DNA of 33,432 nucleotides from Ktedonobacteria bacterium (GTDB lineage: Bacteria; Chloroflexota; Ktedonobacteria; Ktedonobacterales; JACDGC01): positions 1-33,432 of the forward strand of contig DAIDGU010000036.1 of the NCBI GenBank assembly GCA_027459785.1, given 5' to 3'. Each line of letters opens with the position of its first letter. Position 1 is the stretch's first letter. Made by a program: the position numbers and the translations under genes. Under the pieces are notes generated by a model, which was not told the origin of the DNA, ran no database searches, and was given only the letters and a program-made list of their open reading frames with translations. This document shows, piece by piece, positions 1 to 7,184 of the stretch.

Positions 1-87
1 GACACAGGGAAACAGGCCAGTCTTGAACTGGTAGAACGCTTGGGGACAGAGGGGCCGCTGGCAGTGCGACGTGAGCCACACTGGTAA
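1..87 (+). CDS. Possible C-terminal end of an unidentified protein (cut by window edge)
   Basis: Frame 1 is open from the first base and reads 28 residues, ending in GPLAVRREPHW before a TAA. Codon use is compatible with coding sequence. There is too little of it to assign a family, and an open frame of this length can occur by chance in GC-rich DNA. The gene body would lie to the left of the window. Confidence 0.25.
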   Translation, partial: DTGKQASLELVERLGTEGPLAVRREPHW

Positions 88-356
88 GCCCGCTGGCTGA
101 ACCAAGAATCTGCTATGGCTTTAGCCTATGCAGAGTGTCAACCCGCCAGCCCCGTCTTCTACGGCTTCCGCCGCACCCTTTTCGCCGCGACGAAAGCCTA
201 GCCATCGGCGCATGGCACGTAATGGTGAACAGGCATATCCACCCCCAAGGAACACAGCGGATCTGCCTGCCTGCCACTCCGTGCCTGCATTGAATTGATC
301 AGCAATGGCATGAGCGCCAATACGGGTTTCATCGCCGCAGGCATTCGAGGGTGATT
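88..356. other. Intergenic stretch without a supported gene
   Basis: No frame in this 269-base stretch has both a plausible start with a ribosome binding site and coding-like composition. I see no clear terminator or promoter in it. It separates the partial left-edge frame from the 3' end of the carrier-protein gene on the minus strand. Confidence 0.5.
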
Positions 357-938
357 TTAACTGACCGTTTCCTCGTCGTCGTCTGCGTCGGGGGATGCGG
401 GTGATTGGCCGGCGGGGTCGCCGATGATAATGAGTGGTTGGCCCTGGGTGACGGCCTGGCCCTGTGCTGTTTTCACCGCGCGGATGACGCCGGCGCGCGG
501 CGCGAGCAGATCGTTTTGCATCTTCATCGCTTCCAGCACCACCACGCGCTGGTTGCGCTCCACGGCGTCGCCCGGCGCGACGAGTACGCTCGCCACCAGG
601 CCCGGCATCGGGGCTTTCACCGTCACCTCGCCGGTTTCCGCACGCCCTTTGCCCAGGCTGGCCAGCGCGTGCAGCCGCTCGTCCACCACTTCCACGGCCA
701 GCGGCACACCATCCATATAGACCTCGAAGGGCAGCGTGTCGGCGCTTTCCGCGGGCAGGGCGCGCACAAAGACCTCATAGGAGCGCATACCCAGCAACAG
801 GCTGTAATGCCCTGGATTCACCAACGCGCGATCCACCGGCTGCGGCGTGCCGTCCACGCTGGCCTGCCAGCCGTGCTGCGCGTCGCGCTCAATATCCAGC
901 ATATGTGGCTGGCCGTCAACTATCACCCGATAGCGCAT
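357..938 (-). CDS. Biotin/lipoyl attachment domain protein (BCCP-like biotin carrier)
   Basis: The protein has 193 residues. Residues about 105-175 form a biotinyl/lipoyl domain: KAPMPGLV opens the first half of the barrel and EAMKMQND is the beta-turn carrying the modified lysine, Lys139. The AMKM context is the classical biotinylation site, so the protein should carry biotin for an acyl-CoA carboxylase. The first 100 residues are unfamiliar but resemble the linker preceding the biotin domain in fused carboxylase alpha chains. The C-terminus is acidic (DADDDEETVS). The ATG at 938 is preceded on the minus strand by a good AAAGGAG site. No carboxylase or carboxyltransferase gene is next to it inside the window; one could lie to the left. 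A lipoyl role is less likely because of the M-K-M context. Confidence 0.85.
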   Translation of the reverse strand: MRYRVIVDGQPHMLDIERDAQHGWQASVDGTPQPVDRALVNPGHYSLLLGMRSYEVFVRALPAESADTLPFEVYMDGVPLAVEVVDERLHALASLGKGRAETGEVTVKAPMPGLVASVLVAPGDAVERNQRVVVLEAMKMQNDLLAPRAGVIRAVKTAQGQAVTQGQPLIIIGDPAGQSPASPDADDDEETVS

Positions 939-1126
939 CGTCCCCTTGCTCCTTTGGAGGGTGTCGTCCTCACTGCATCGTTCTCTGCCTTAATTATGTC
1001 GCAAAAACAGTGGCAGTGGAAAGCGGGGCAACGTGAATGCGTCAATCGGGGCGGGTGAACCCATAGGAGCGCCCCTTCATGTGGTCGCCCTGGTAGGCTG
1101 CTCCGCGATCTTGTTTGCCCCAACCC

Positions 1127-2458
1127 CTACGCTCCCTGTGACAACACTTGCGCGGCGTGTTCCGCTTGCGCTGGCCTGGCGCGCGCGGGATCGAGCAGGG
1201 CCAGCGGGAGCAGCGAGAGCAGGAACAGCACGGCGACGAAGGGGAACATCGCGCTGTAACCGTACAGCGTGATCAACGTGCCGATGCTGATGCCCGCCAG
1301 CGGCGCGGCGATGGAGGTCAGCGTGCCATCCAGGCCGGTATAGAGGCCGACGGTGTCGGCGAAGACCAGTCGTGTCAACAGAGGATAGGCGCTGGCGGTC
1401 TGCGCGGCATACCCTACCCCCGCTACGGCCAGCACGGGATACAGCAGCGTGGCTGTGTGAACGAAGATCCCGGCGAAAGACGCGCCGGCCAGCAGCAGCA
1501 TCCCCACGAAAAAGATCGTTTTGATGCCGAGGCGGTCGGCGATGATGCCCAGCGGCCATACACACAGCGCACTCACCAGCAGCAGAATCAAGGGGAAGAC
1601 CAGCGACGCACCGACGCTCACCTTGAGAACTTTTTGCGCATACAGCACGATGTTAGGCGTGATGGCGCTGATGCCGAACCACACGAAGAACTTGGTCGCC
1701 AGATAGAGCTGGATTTGCCGATCACCGCGCAGCCCCTGCCAGTATTCGCGCAGGGTATAGTGCCGCCGGGCGGTCACACCGGGTAGTTCGCGCGGCTCAC
1801 GCAGACCGAGCAGCGGCGGCAGATAGCCGAACAGCAGCAGCGCCGCGACCAGCACGAAGAAGAAGCCGTAGCCCAGGCGCTTTTCCAACAGGATGCCCAG
1901 GATGATCAGCACGACTTCGCCCGTCGCTTCCAGCATATGAAAGATGCCGTTGACACGCCCGCGCTGCCCCGGCGGCGTGAGGTCTGCCAGCAAGGCGCTA
2001 TAGGGATTGTAGAAGAGCGTGTGAGCCAGGGTGAAAAGGAAGATGCCGAGGGCGATAAGCGGCAGGGCGCCGCTGGCGCTCAGGCCGCCGCCCAGCAGCG
2101 CCAGCACAGGCGTCAGCGCCAGGCAGGCGATGGTGAGTGGCGCGAAGACGGCGATGAACCAGCGCCGCCGGCCCAGCCAGCCATACCAGCTACGGTCGCT
2201 CCACGCGCCCACCAGTGGCTGCACCACGATCCCTTCCGCCGAACTGGTGTTGCTGAGCAGATTGATAATGATCGGCGACGCACCGAGCATGCTGAGGAAG
2301 CTGGGCAAGAAGTAATGGTTGAAGGCGTTGAAGGTGCCGGTAGCGAAGTTGCCGGCGGTATACGTCAGTGTCGTGCTGAAAGGGAGCGGCGGGGCTGCCG
2401 GGCGCACGACGACCTCGGCCTCGCCGGGTGCGACTTCCGCCTGAGATTGAGTCGCCAT
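1127..2458 (-). CDS. MFS transporter
   Basis: A 443-residue hydrophobic protein with about 12 predicted membrane segments, the usual size for the major facilitator superfamily. The stretch LLADLTPPGQRGRVNGIFH, near residues 155-175, is the typical loop after helix 4/5, and GIIADRLGIKT in the second half corresponds to the motif-A-like loop between helices 8 and 9. It resembles the sugar/cation symporter (GPH/SLC45-like) branch more than drug exporters, but the substrate cannot be read from sequence. A hydrophilic N-terminus of about 25 residues precedes the first helix. The start lies 9 bases after the stop of the glycerophosphodiesterase gene, so the two are probably co-transcribed. That pairing suggests, but does not prove, uptake of a phosphodiester breakdown product or a sugar. 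Confidence 0.85.
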   Translation of the reverse strand: MATQSQAEVAPGEAEVVVRPAAPPLPFSTTLTYTAGNFATGTFNAFNHYFLPSFLSMLGASPIIINLLSNTSSAEGIVVQPLVGAWSDRSWYGWLGRRRWFIAVFAPLTIACLALTPVLALLGGGLSASGALPLIALGIFLFTLAHTLFYNPYSALLADLTPPGQRGRVNGIFHMLEATGEVVLIILGILLEKRLGYGFFFVLVAALLLFGYLPPLLGLREPRELPGVTARRHYTLREYWQGLRGDRQIQLYLATKFFVWFGISAITPNIVLYAQKVLKVSVGASLVFPLILLLVSALCVWPLGIIADRLGIKTIFFVGMLLLAGASFAGIFVHTATLLYPVLAVAGVGYAAQTASAYPLLTRLVFADTVGLYTGLDGTLTSIAAPLAGISIGTLITLYGYSAMFPFVAVLFLLSLLPLALLDPARARPAQAEHAAQVLSQGA

Positions 2459-2467
2459 CTGCCTGCC

Positions 2468-3280
2468 TCACTTGGTTGATTGTTGTGCCAATGGCTGTTC
2501 CCGCTGGCGCAGCACGTCCGCCAGCACGTCGGGCCGGTCGGTCATGATGCCGTCCACGCCCCAGTCCAGCAGCCGTTCCATGTCCGCGCGGTCGTTGATC
2601 GTCCAGACGTGGACCTTGCTGCCCAGCCGATGCGCCGCGCGGATGGATGCGGGCGTGACGATACGAATGCGCCCCTGCGCCTCCGGCACTTGGAGCGCCT
2701 GGAAGGCCGGGCGCAACAGGCGCGCGGTATATAACGGGCGAGCCAGGGTGAAGGCGGCGACCTCCGCCGGGCAGGCGCTGGTGGCGACCGCGCCGCGCGT
2801 GAGCGCGCGGAAACGCCGCAACGACGCGCAGACGAAGCTGCCGACAATAACGCGATCCGTCGCCCCCGCCGCCTGAATCGTCGCCCAGAGGCGTTCTTCC
2901 TTGCCGGGCTGTGGCTCTTTCAGATCGATATTGATGAGCAGGTCGGGGAAACGCTCGAAGACGGCGTGCAGCGTGGGGATGGTCACGCCCTGGCCACGAA
3001 AGGGATACGTCTGCCCGCCATCCGTGGTGAAGCGATAGCCGGCATCCAGCCGTTGCAATTCGGCCAGGGTAAAGCGCGCCACCGGCCCCTGCCCGTTGGT
3101 CATGCGATCCACGGTAGGATCGTGACTGACAACCACCACACCGTCGCGCGTGAGCTGGATGTCGAGTTCGAGCGCATCGGGCTGATACGCCGCGCCGAGA
3201 TCGAAGGCCGCCAGCGTATTTTCGGGCGCAAGCAGTCCGCCGCCCTGATGGGCGAAATGCAAAAAGCGATCAGGAATCAT
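2468..3280 (-). CDS. Glycerophosphodiester phosphodiesterase family protein
   Basis: A 270-residue GDPD-type TIM barrel. The hallmark residues are present: FAHQGGGLLAPENT (His11, Glu20, Asn21), ALELDIQLTRDG (Glu38 and Asp40, metal ligands) and VSHDPTVDRMTNG (His53, the second catalytic histidine). Later landmarks are INIDLKE and the C-terminal VWTINDRADMERLLDWGVDGIMTD. The usual HRG of the family is HQG here. It should hydrolyse glycerophosphodiesters to glycerol-3-phosphate and an alcohol. There is no signal peptide, so it is probably cytosolic. I chose the ATG at 3280 rather than the in-frame GTG at 3283 because GGGGAGG lies at proper spacing upstream. It is the first gene of a minus-strand pair with the MFS transporter. 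Confidence 0.92.
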   Translation of the reverse strand: MIPDRFLHFAHQGGGLLAPENTLAAFDLGAAYQPDALELDIQLTRDGVVVVSHDPTVDRMTNGQGPVARFTLAELQRLDAGYRFTTDGGQTYPFRGQGVTIPTLHAVFERFPDLLINIDLKEPQPGKEERLWATIQAAGATDRVIVGSFVCASLRRFRALTRGAVATSACPAEVAAFTLARPLYTARLLRPAFQALQVPEAQGRIRIVTPASIRAAHRLGSKVHVWTINDRADMERLLDWGVDGIMTDRPDVLADVLRQREQPLAQQSTK

Positions 3281-3381
3281 CACGCCTCCCCGCGCAGGTT
3301 CGGGCTGGCGTCAATTATAGCAGCCCTTGCTGAGCAACGCAACCGGCAGCAACCGGCACACGTCGCATCAGCGCCACCTTG

Positions 3382-3410
3382 TTGACATTGCGCACCGCAT
3401 GCCGTATAAT
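3382..3410 (+). promoter_or_regulatory. Consensus sigma70 promoter of the tRNA-fMet gene
   Basis: A perfect -35 box TTGACA (3382-3387) and a perfect -10 box TATAAT (3405-3410) are separated by 17 bases. The first base of the tRNA is 12 bases after the -10 box, so the 5' leader should be only a few bases. Full consensus fits a strongly transcribed stable-RNA gene. Confidence 0.93.
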
Positions 3411-3421
3411 AGACAGCGTGA

Positions 3422-3858
3422 CGCGGGGTAGAGCAGTGGTTAGCTCGTCGGGCTCAATCCGTGAAAGCAGTGAGATGGATACAAAACTCAAGGGTGCTGT
3501 ATTCATCGGCTACGGCAGTGAGATTCACTTTGTCGGAGCCGACAAGCGGCAGCGTAAACCAAAATCCGCCAATTATCGTGACGCTTGGACACTGATTGCA
3601 CAATGGGCTGCACAGAGGGAAACTCCTGTGCGAACACCTCACAAATTCGGGGAAGCCGCTGGCGGGGTAATCCCGAGCGAAGCTCTGGCAGATGCAAGCC
3701 TGCGAGAGAACGTGTAGAGACTTGATGTGAGGCACCCTAACGGTTAGGCCGAGGGTGAAGGGAAAGTCCAGACTACAAACCGGCTTTGCCGGGCAGCGAA
3801 AGCTGTAGTAGTACGCATAACCCGGAGGTCGTCGGTTCGAATCCGGCCCCCGCTACCA
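3422..3858 (+). tRNA. Initiator tRNA-fMet (CAU), interrupted by a group I intron
   Basis: Exons 3422-3454 (33 nt) and 3816-3858 (43 nt) join to a 76-nt cloverleaf with encoded CCA. Initiator hallmarks are all present: an unpaired 1:72 position (C1 against U72), A11-U24 in the D stem, and three G-C pairs (GGG/CCC) at the base of the anticodon stem. The anticodon CAU lies wholly in the second exon, with U33 as the last base of exon 1. The intervening sequence has a group I core. The mature tRNA is close to bacterial tRNA-fMet, so the gene looks functional only after splicing. Splice points are inferred from restoring the loop CUCAUAA and from the rule that a group I exon 1 ends in U and the intron ends in G. 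Confidence 0.93.
3455..3815 (+). ncRNA. Group I (IC3-like) self-splicing intron in tRNA-fMet
   Basis: About 361 nt, beginning after U33 of the tRNA and ending in G3815 (the expected omega-G). The catalytic core can be recognised by comparison with the Anabaena tRNA-Leu intron from memory: the P4/P6 region around 3646-3690 (TTCGGGGAAGCC, then GGTAATCCCGAGC), P7/P3 around 3711-3738 (GTGTAGAGACTTGA, then GCACCCTAACG) and the P8/P7 3' side around 3750-3772 (CGAGGGTGAAG, AAAGTCCAGAC). Upstream of the core are stems not expected in the smallest tRNA introns: 3508-3540 folds into a long hairpin with GUGA/UCAC, CGGCA/UGUCG and GGCU/AGCC helices, and CACAG/CUGUG pairs at 3611-3630. I could not place a canonical P1 with a U-G pair with certainty. 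No homing endonuclease is evident. Confidence 0.9.
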
Positions 3859-3867
3859 ATTCACACC

Positions 3868-3900
3868 GATCACAGAGGAATATCATGTTTCTCTGTGATC
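3868..3900 (+). terminator. Hairpin between the two CAU tRNAs
   Basis: A perfect 10-base inverted repeat, GATCACAGAG (3868-3877) and CTCTGTGATC (3891-3900), is followed by CCTTTTCCC. It starts 10 bases after tRNA-fMet and ends 9 bases before the next tRNA. It could be an attenuating terminator or a processing hairpin. The T run is short, so read-through into the second tRNA is likely, since I see no separate promoter for that gene. Confidence 0.6.
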
Positions 3901-3909
3901 CCTTTTCCC

Positions 3910-3984
3910 GGCGAGGTAGCTCAGTGGTAGAGCTAGGGACTCATAAGCCCTCGGTCGTGGGTTCGAATCCCACCCTCGTCACCA
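3910..3984 (+). tRNA. tRNA with anticodon CAU (elongator Met, or Ile2)
   Basis: A 75-nt cloverleaf with encoded CCA: acceptor GGCGAGG/CCTCGTC (one G-U pair), D arm GCTC/GAGC, anticodon loop CTCATAA, T arm GTGGG-TTCGAAT-CCCAC. The anticodon stem AGGGA/GCCCT has an A31-G39 mismatch next to the loop. It lacks the initiator features of its upstream neighbour, so it is either elongator tRNA-Met or the CAU tRNA-Ile that needs lysidine. Sequence alone does not let me choose. It is probably co-transcribed with tRNA-fMet. Confidence 0.92.
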
Positions 3985-3986
3985 TC

Positions 3987-4008
3987 GCCCCCAGGCTTGG
4001 GGGCTTTT
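3987..4008 (+). terminator. Rho-independent terminator after the tRNA pair
   Basis: The perfect inverted repeat GCCCCCA-GGCT-TGGGGGC (3987-4004) is followed by TTTT. It begins 3 bases after the CCA end of the second tRNA and closes the tRNA transcription unit. Confidence 0.9.
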
Positions 4009-4149
4009 CCTTTGCTTGCGCCACTTTCTACCAACCATACATAGTGCTGTTTTTCCTATAACCCCGACTTTTTAGTCACTCGGTCGTGACTTTTTGAGGC
4101 CCTTGGTCTCGTCGATTCCGTTATCTAATAAGCGTCAACCTCTATTCTA

Positions 4150-4158
4150 TGCTATAAT
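4150..4158 (+). promoter_or_regulatory. Extended -10 promoter of the TIR gene
   Basis: TGCTATAAT provides a perfect -10 box (4153-4158) with the TG extension. No good -35 hexamer sits 16-18 bases upstream. The start codon follows 42 bases after the -10 box, preceded by the purine-rich GAGAAAGAGGG. Confidence 0.65.
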
Positions 4159-4199
4159 GCCTCAACAAAAGATGTCCTTTAGAGAAAGAGGGAATTAGC

Positions 4200-4571
4200 A
4201 TGAGTCCCCTGAAGATCTTCATTAGCCACAACCATGCAGATAATGCCTTCTGTGAAGAACTTGTTTTGGCTCTGAAAGCTAGAGGAACAGACGTATGGTA
4301 TGATGAACATAACATGGGTGCAGGTGTTTTATTGGAAGAGATTAATCATCAATTACTTGAGCGCCAAATTTTTATCGTCATTTTGTCTCGATCTGCTTTG
4401 TCATCACACTGGGTTCGTTCAGAATGCGAATGGGCCTATATACTATATATGCAAGAACCTAGCCGAATTATTCTTCCTGTGCTAGTTGAACATCTTGAAC
4501 AACAAGATTTAAACTCCCATTCCTGTCTCTCCGGCCCCAATGATCACCGTCTTTACCCGCAAGGGGTATAA
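4200..4571 (+). CDS. TIR-domain protein, apparently truncated
   Basis: A 123-residue protein starting directly with a TIR domain: KIFISHNHADNAFCEELVLAL (strand A and helix A), DVWYDEHNMGAG (the BB-loop side), QIFIVILSRSALSSHWVRSECEW (strand C with the SxW....E signature; the Glu of RSECEW aligns with the catalytic glutamate of NAD-cleaving TIR domains) and RIILPVLV (strand D). After about residue 100 the family pattern stops and an unrelated tail (SCLSGPNDHRLYPQGV) leads to the stop, so the domain's end and any partner domain are missing. Codons are clearly more AT-rich than in all neighbours, which suggests recent acquisition. It is flanked by tRNA genes. It could be a remnant of an anti-phage or NB-ARC/TIR protein. 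The catalytic half is intact, so activity cannot be excluded. Confidence 0.8.
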   Translation: MSPLKIFISHNHADNAFCEELVLALKARGTDVWYDEHNMGAGVLLEEINHQLLERQIFIVILSRSALSSHWVRSECEWAYILYMQEPSRIILPVLVEHLEQQDLNSHSCLSGPNDHRLYPQGV

Positions 4572-4894
4572 CAACGTAATCAGCGTATCACGCTATAGGC
4601 GGTAAACGAGCATCATATCCGTTTACTCGATGCCAGGCCGCTTCTCCACTTTATGCACCCTCTTTTGACGGAATCAGGCGCTCGCGCGCACCATGTCTCC
4701 ACCGCACTGGTGAACAGCCTTTACTATGGCTAGTTGCTTGACGTTAGCAGAGGTGGCATGGTACAATGACCATAGCCTCAACCCTGACGGTTTTCCAGGA
4801 CCATAAGCAACCATTTTGGCAGCGGTTTTGGGATAGTTGGGCAGAGGTTCCGGCGAACATTGTGCGTCGTTTCGCTTTAACACACCCAAACAAC
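4572..4894. other. Intergenic stretch of 323 bases between the TIR gene and tRNA-Cys
   Basis: I see no convincing protein gene here. The AT-richer composition continues from the TIR gene to about 4860. The only clear signal is the promoter-like pair at 4738-4767. The first part may be debris from the event that truncated the TIR gene. Confidence 0.5.
4738..4767 (+). promoter_or_regulatory. Putative sigma70 promoter upstream of tRNA-Cys
   Basis: TTGACG (4738-4743) and TACAAT (4762-4767) are separated by 18 bases, each one mismatch from consensus. The start site would be near 4774, leaving a leader of about 120 bases before tRNA-Cys at 4895. That is long for a tRNA, so the promoter may serve a leader RNA as well. 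Confidence 0.55.
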
Positions 4895-4965
4895 GGCGGT
4901 ATAGCCAAGTGGTAAGGCAAGGGTCTGCAAAACCCTCACCCCCGGTTCGAATCCGGGTGCCGCCT
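4895..4965 (+). tRNA. tRNA-Cys (GCA)
   Basis: A 71-nt cloverleaf: acceptor GGCGGTA/TGCCGCC, anticodon stem AGGGT/ACCCT around loop CTGCAAA (anticodon GCA), T loop TTCGAAT, and discriminator U73, which is the identity base of tRNA-Cys. CCA is not encoded (the sequence continues CCC), unlike the two CAU tRNAs upstream. Confidence 0.95.
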
Positions 4966-4998
4966 CCCTGATCCCAGCCCTGCTTCCAGCAAAAAATG

Positions 4999-5040
4999 TA
5001 ATGGCCCTGCTGCTCGGTTTAGGAGCAGTGGGGCCATTTT
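4999..5040. terminator. Bidirectional rho-independent terminator
   Basis: Arms TGGCCCTGCTGCTC and GAGCAGTGGGGCCA (two mismatches) enclose a short loop. Plus-strand T's follow and plus-strand A's precede, so it can stop both the tRNA-Cys transcript and the convergent S9 peptidase transcript. Confidence 0.88.
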
Positions 5041-5061
5041 GTGCCAATTGATCACGCGCCT

Positions 5062-7119
5062 TCATTGCGCGGGATTGTAGCGCGCGATCCATTCCAGCAT
5101 GGCGCGGACATGGGCGACGCGCTGGCCGGGGGTGCCGGTGGCGATGCTGTGGCTGGTGCCGGGGACGCGCAGGAAGTCCGTCGCCGCGCGTCCGAAGTAG
5201 CGGAGGGCGGTGTACATCTGCTCGCTCTGCTCGATGGGGCAGCGCCAGTCGCGCTCCGCGCCGATGACGCGCGTCGGCGTGGTGATGCGGTCGGCATAGG
5301 TGATGGGCGAACGCTCGATGTACCAGTCGCGCCGCTCCCAAGGCGTGCCGCCCTGCTCGACCACGCCGGAAACGGTGTCGATATCCGACGTGCCGAAACT
5401 GCTGATGAGATTCGAGACGCTGTTGACCGTGACGGCAGCCTTGAAGCGGTCGGTGTGACCGATGATCCAGTTCGTCATGTAGCCGCCGTAGCTCACGCCG
5501 GTGACGGCCAGCCGGTCCGCGTTCAGTCCGCCCCGCGCCAATGCGGCATCCAGCCCGGCCATGATATCCTGATAGTCGCCGCCGCCCCAATCGCGGTCGC
5601 AGGCACGGGCGAAGACCTCGCCATAGCCGATGCTGCCACGCGGATTCACGAAGACGACGGCATAGCCCGCGCCCGCGAAGATCTGGCGGGTGGCGTTGTA
5701 GCAGGGACCATACCAGCCGTGCGGCCCGCCATGGATCTGGAGGATCACCGGCCAGGACGCGGGCAGGTCATCCGCCGCGTCGCCAGGGGGCGGCATGACC
5801 CAGCCCTGCAACTGCCAGCCGTCGGGCGCGGTGAAGGCGAATTCGTGGGGGCGGGACGTGTGATAATCCGCCAGCCAGGGATTCAGTGTCGTCAGCCACT
5901 CCGTGGTGGCGGGGTGGGACGCCAGATCGCAACGCAGGAGATCGGCGGGGCGGGTGGGGTCGGCGGCGATGGCGACGACGGTCTGGGCATTCACCTCGAC
6001 GAGCGGGCCAAGCTGCCACGCGCCCTCGGTGATCGCGGTGATGGTCCCTTCGGCGACTGCCACGCGATGCAGATTGCTGGTGCCGCGCACGTTCGCCGTC
6101 AGATAAATCGTGCGGCTGTCGGCAGACCAGGCGGGCGGACTGGTAGGGAGCGAAGCGATATCGCCGCTGATGCCGTGGCCGACATTGGCATCTTGGCCGG
6201 CCAGCACGTCGCGCGCCTGCCAGGTGTCGCCCTGCCGTTCGGCCAGCCAAAGGTGCGTGTCGCTGTGGCTCCATTCCGGCGCAACGGCCTGGCTGAACCA
6301 TGCCAGACGGCCATCCGGCGACCAGGCGGGCGTGTGGTTCTCGCAGGGCTGGGTGGTGATCTGGGTCAGCGCGCCGGAGGCGACTTCCAGCAGCCAGATA
6401 GCATCCGTGCGGTTGGCGTCGCGCTCCTCGGAGCGGTCGCTGACGAAGGCGATGTGTGCGCCATCCGGCGACCAGGCGGGATCGAGGTGATCGTAATCGC
6501 CGGTGGTGAGCGGGGTCGGCGCGGGAACCGTCGCGCCGGGGTGGCGCGCGACGAGATCGCCGACATCGATGCGCCAGATGTGCTGGCGGCCCTCCAGCAG
6601 TTCGCCATAGCCGTCCCAGCGATATTGTAGGCGCGTCACGTGGCGCAGCCGCGTCGCGTCATACTTGGCCCGCTTCTCCCGCGCCGCGCGGTCCTCGTCG
6701 GCGGGCTGGATCGGATCGTCTGCCGGTGGCACGCCCGTCAGGAAGAGCAGCGACCGGCCATCCGGCGACCAGCGAGGCTGGCTGACGCCATAGCGCATGC
6801 GTGTCAGGCGCACCGGCTCGCCGCCATCCGCCGGCAGCAGCCAGAGTTGCGTGCCATCGGCGCGGTCGCTGACGAAGGCCAGCCACGCGCCGTCCGGCGA
6901 CCACTGGGGCGCGGTGTCGCGGTGGGTGCCGCTGGTGAGTTGGCGCGTGGGGGCGTCCGGCTGAGCAAGATCGAGCAGCCAGATGGTGGACCGACGTTCG
7001 TCGGCATCCGCGTCCTGGGTCAGCACGGTGTAAGCCAGGCGGTGTGTATCAGGGGCCAGCGCGAGGCTGGTGGGAACGGCGAAACGCAGCAGATCGGCGG
7101 GGGTGAGGGGCGCGGGCAT
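5062..7119 (-). CDS. S9 family (prolyl oligopeptidase-type) serine peptidase
   Basis: A 685-residue protein. The first 400 or so residues are a beta-propeller, shown by repeated WSPDG/WSADS blades with AFVSDR motifs (TolB/DPP-type). The C-terminal 250 residues are an alpha/beta-hydrolase with GVSYGGYM (nucleophile Ser543), GAERDWRCPIEQ (Asp624) and GTSHSIA (His657), the complete triad. HGGPHGWYG precedes it as the oxyanion-hole region. It should cleave short peptides, like acylaminoacyl-peptidases or dipeptidyl peptidases. No signal peptide is visible. A longer frame extends upstream to 7323, but I place the start at the ATG at 7119 because AGGAGA lies about 9 bases upstream and the added residues look non-coding. 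Its 3' end faces tRNA-Cys across the shared terminator. Confidence 0.95.
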   Translation of the reverse strand: MPAPLTPADLLRFAVPTSLALAPDTHRLAYTVLTQDADADERRSTIWLLDLAQPDAPTRQLTSGTHRDTAPQWSPDGAWLAFVSDRADGTQLWLLPADGGEPVRLTRMRYGVSQPRWSPDGRSLLFLTGVPPADDPIQPADEDRAAREKRAKYDATRLRHVTRLQYRWDGYGELLEGRQHIWRIDVGDLVARHPGATVPAPTPLTTGDYDHLDPAWSPDGAHIAFVSDRSEERDANRTDAIWLLEVASGALTQITTQPCENHTPAWSPDGRLAWFSQAVAPEWSHSDTHLWLAERQGDTWQARDVLAGQDANVGHGISGDIASLPTSPPAWSADSRTIYLTANVRGTSNLHRVAVAEGTITAITEGAWQLGPLVEVNAQTVVAIAADPTRPADLLRCDLASHPATTEWLTTLNPWLADYHTSRPHEFAFTAPDGWQLQGWVMPPPGDAADDLPASWPVILQIHGGPHGWYGPCYNATRQIFAGAGYAVVFVNPRGSIGYGEVFARACDRDWGGGDYQDIMAGLDAALARGGLNADRLAVTGVSYGGYMTNWIIGHTDRFKAAVTVNSVSNLISSFGTSDIDTVSGVVEQGGTPWERRDWYIERSPITYADRITTPTRVIGAERDWRCPIEQSEQMYTALRYFGRAATDFLRVPGTSHSIATGTPGQRVAHVRAMLEWIARYNPAQ

Positions 7120-7184
7120 AGAACGGCATCTCCTGTCGATACGGATATCATGCTCTATTCTAGCATCCCCAGCCCTGTAGCTCC

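Noticed and set aside
3475..3717. An 80-codon frame lying wholly inside the tRNA intron, a possible intron-encoded protein
   Set aside because: It overlaps the conserved P4-P6 and P7 core and the 3508-3540 stem, has no ribosome binding site and no endonuclease motif (no LAGLIDADG, GIY-YIG or HNH), so it is probably a chance frame in structured RNA.
4674..4889. A 71-codon minus-strand frame between the TIR gene and tRNA-Cys
   Set aside because: No recognised domain, no ribosome binding site, and it covers the plus-strand promoter of the tRNA region.
5041..6630. A 529-codon plus-strand frame
   Set aside because: It is exactly antisense to the S9 peptidase, whose catalytic motifs are clear; long antisense frames are common in GC-rich genes.
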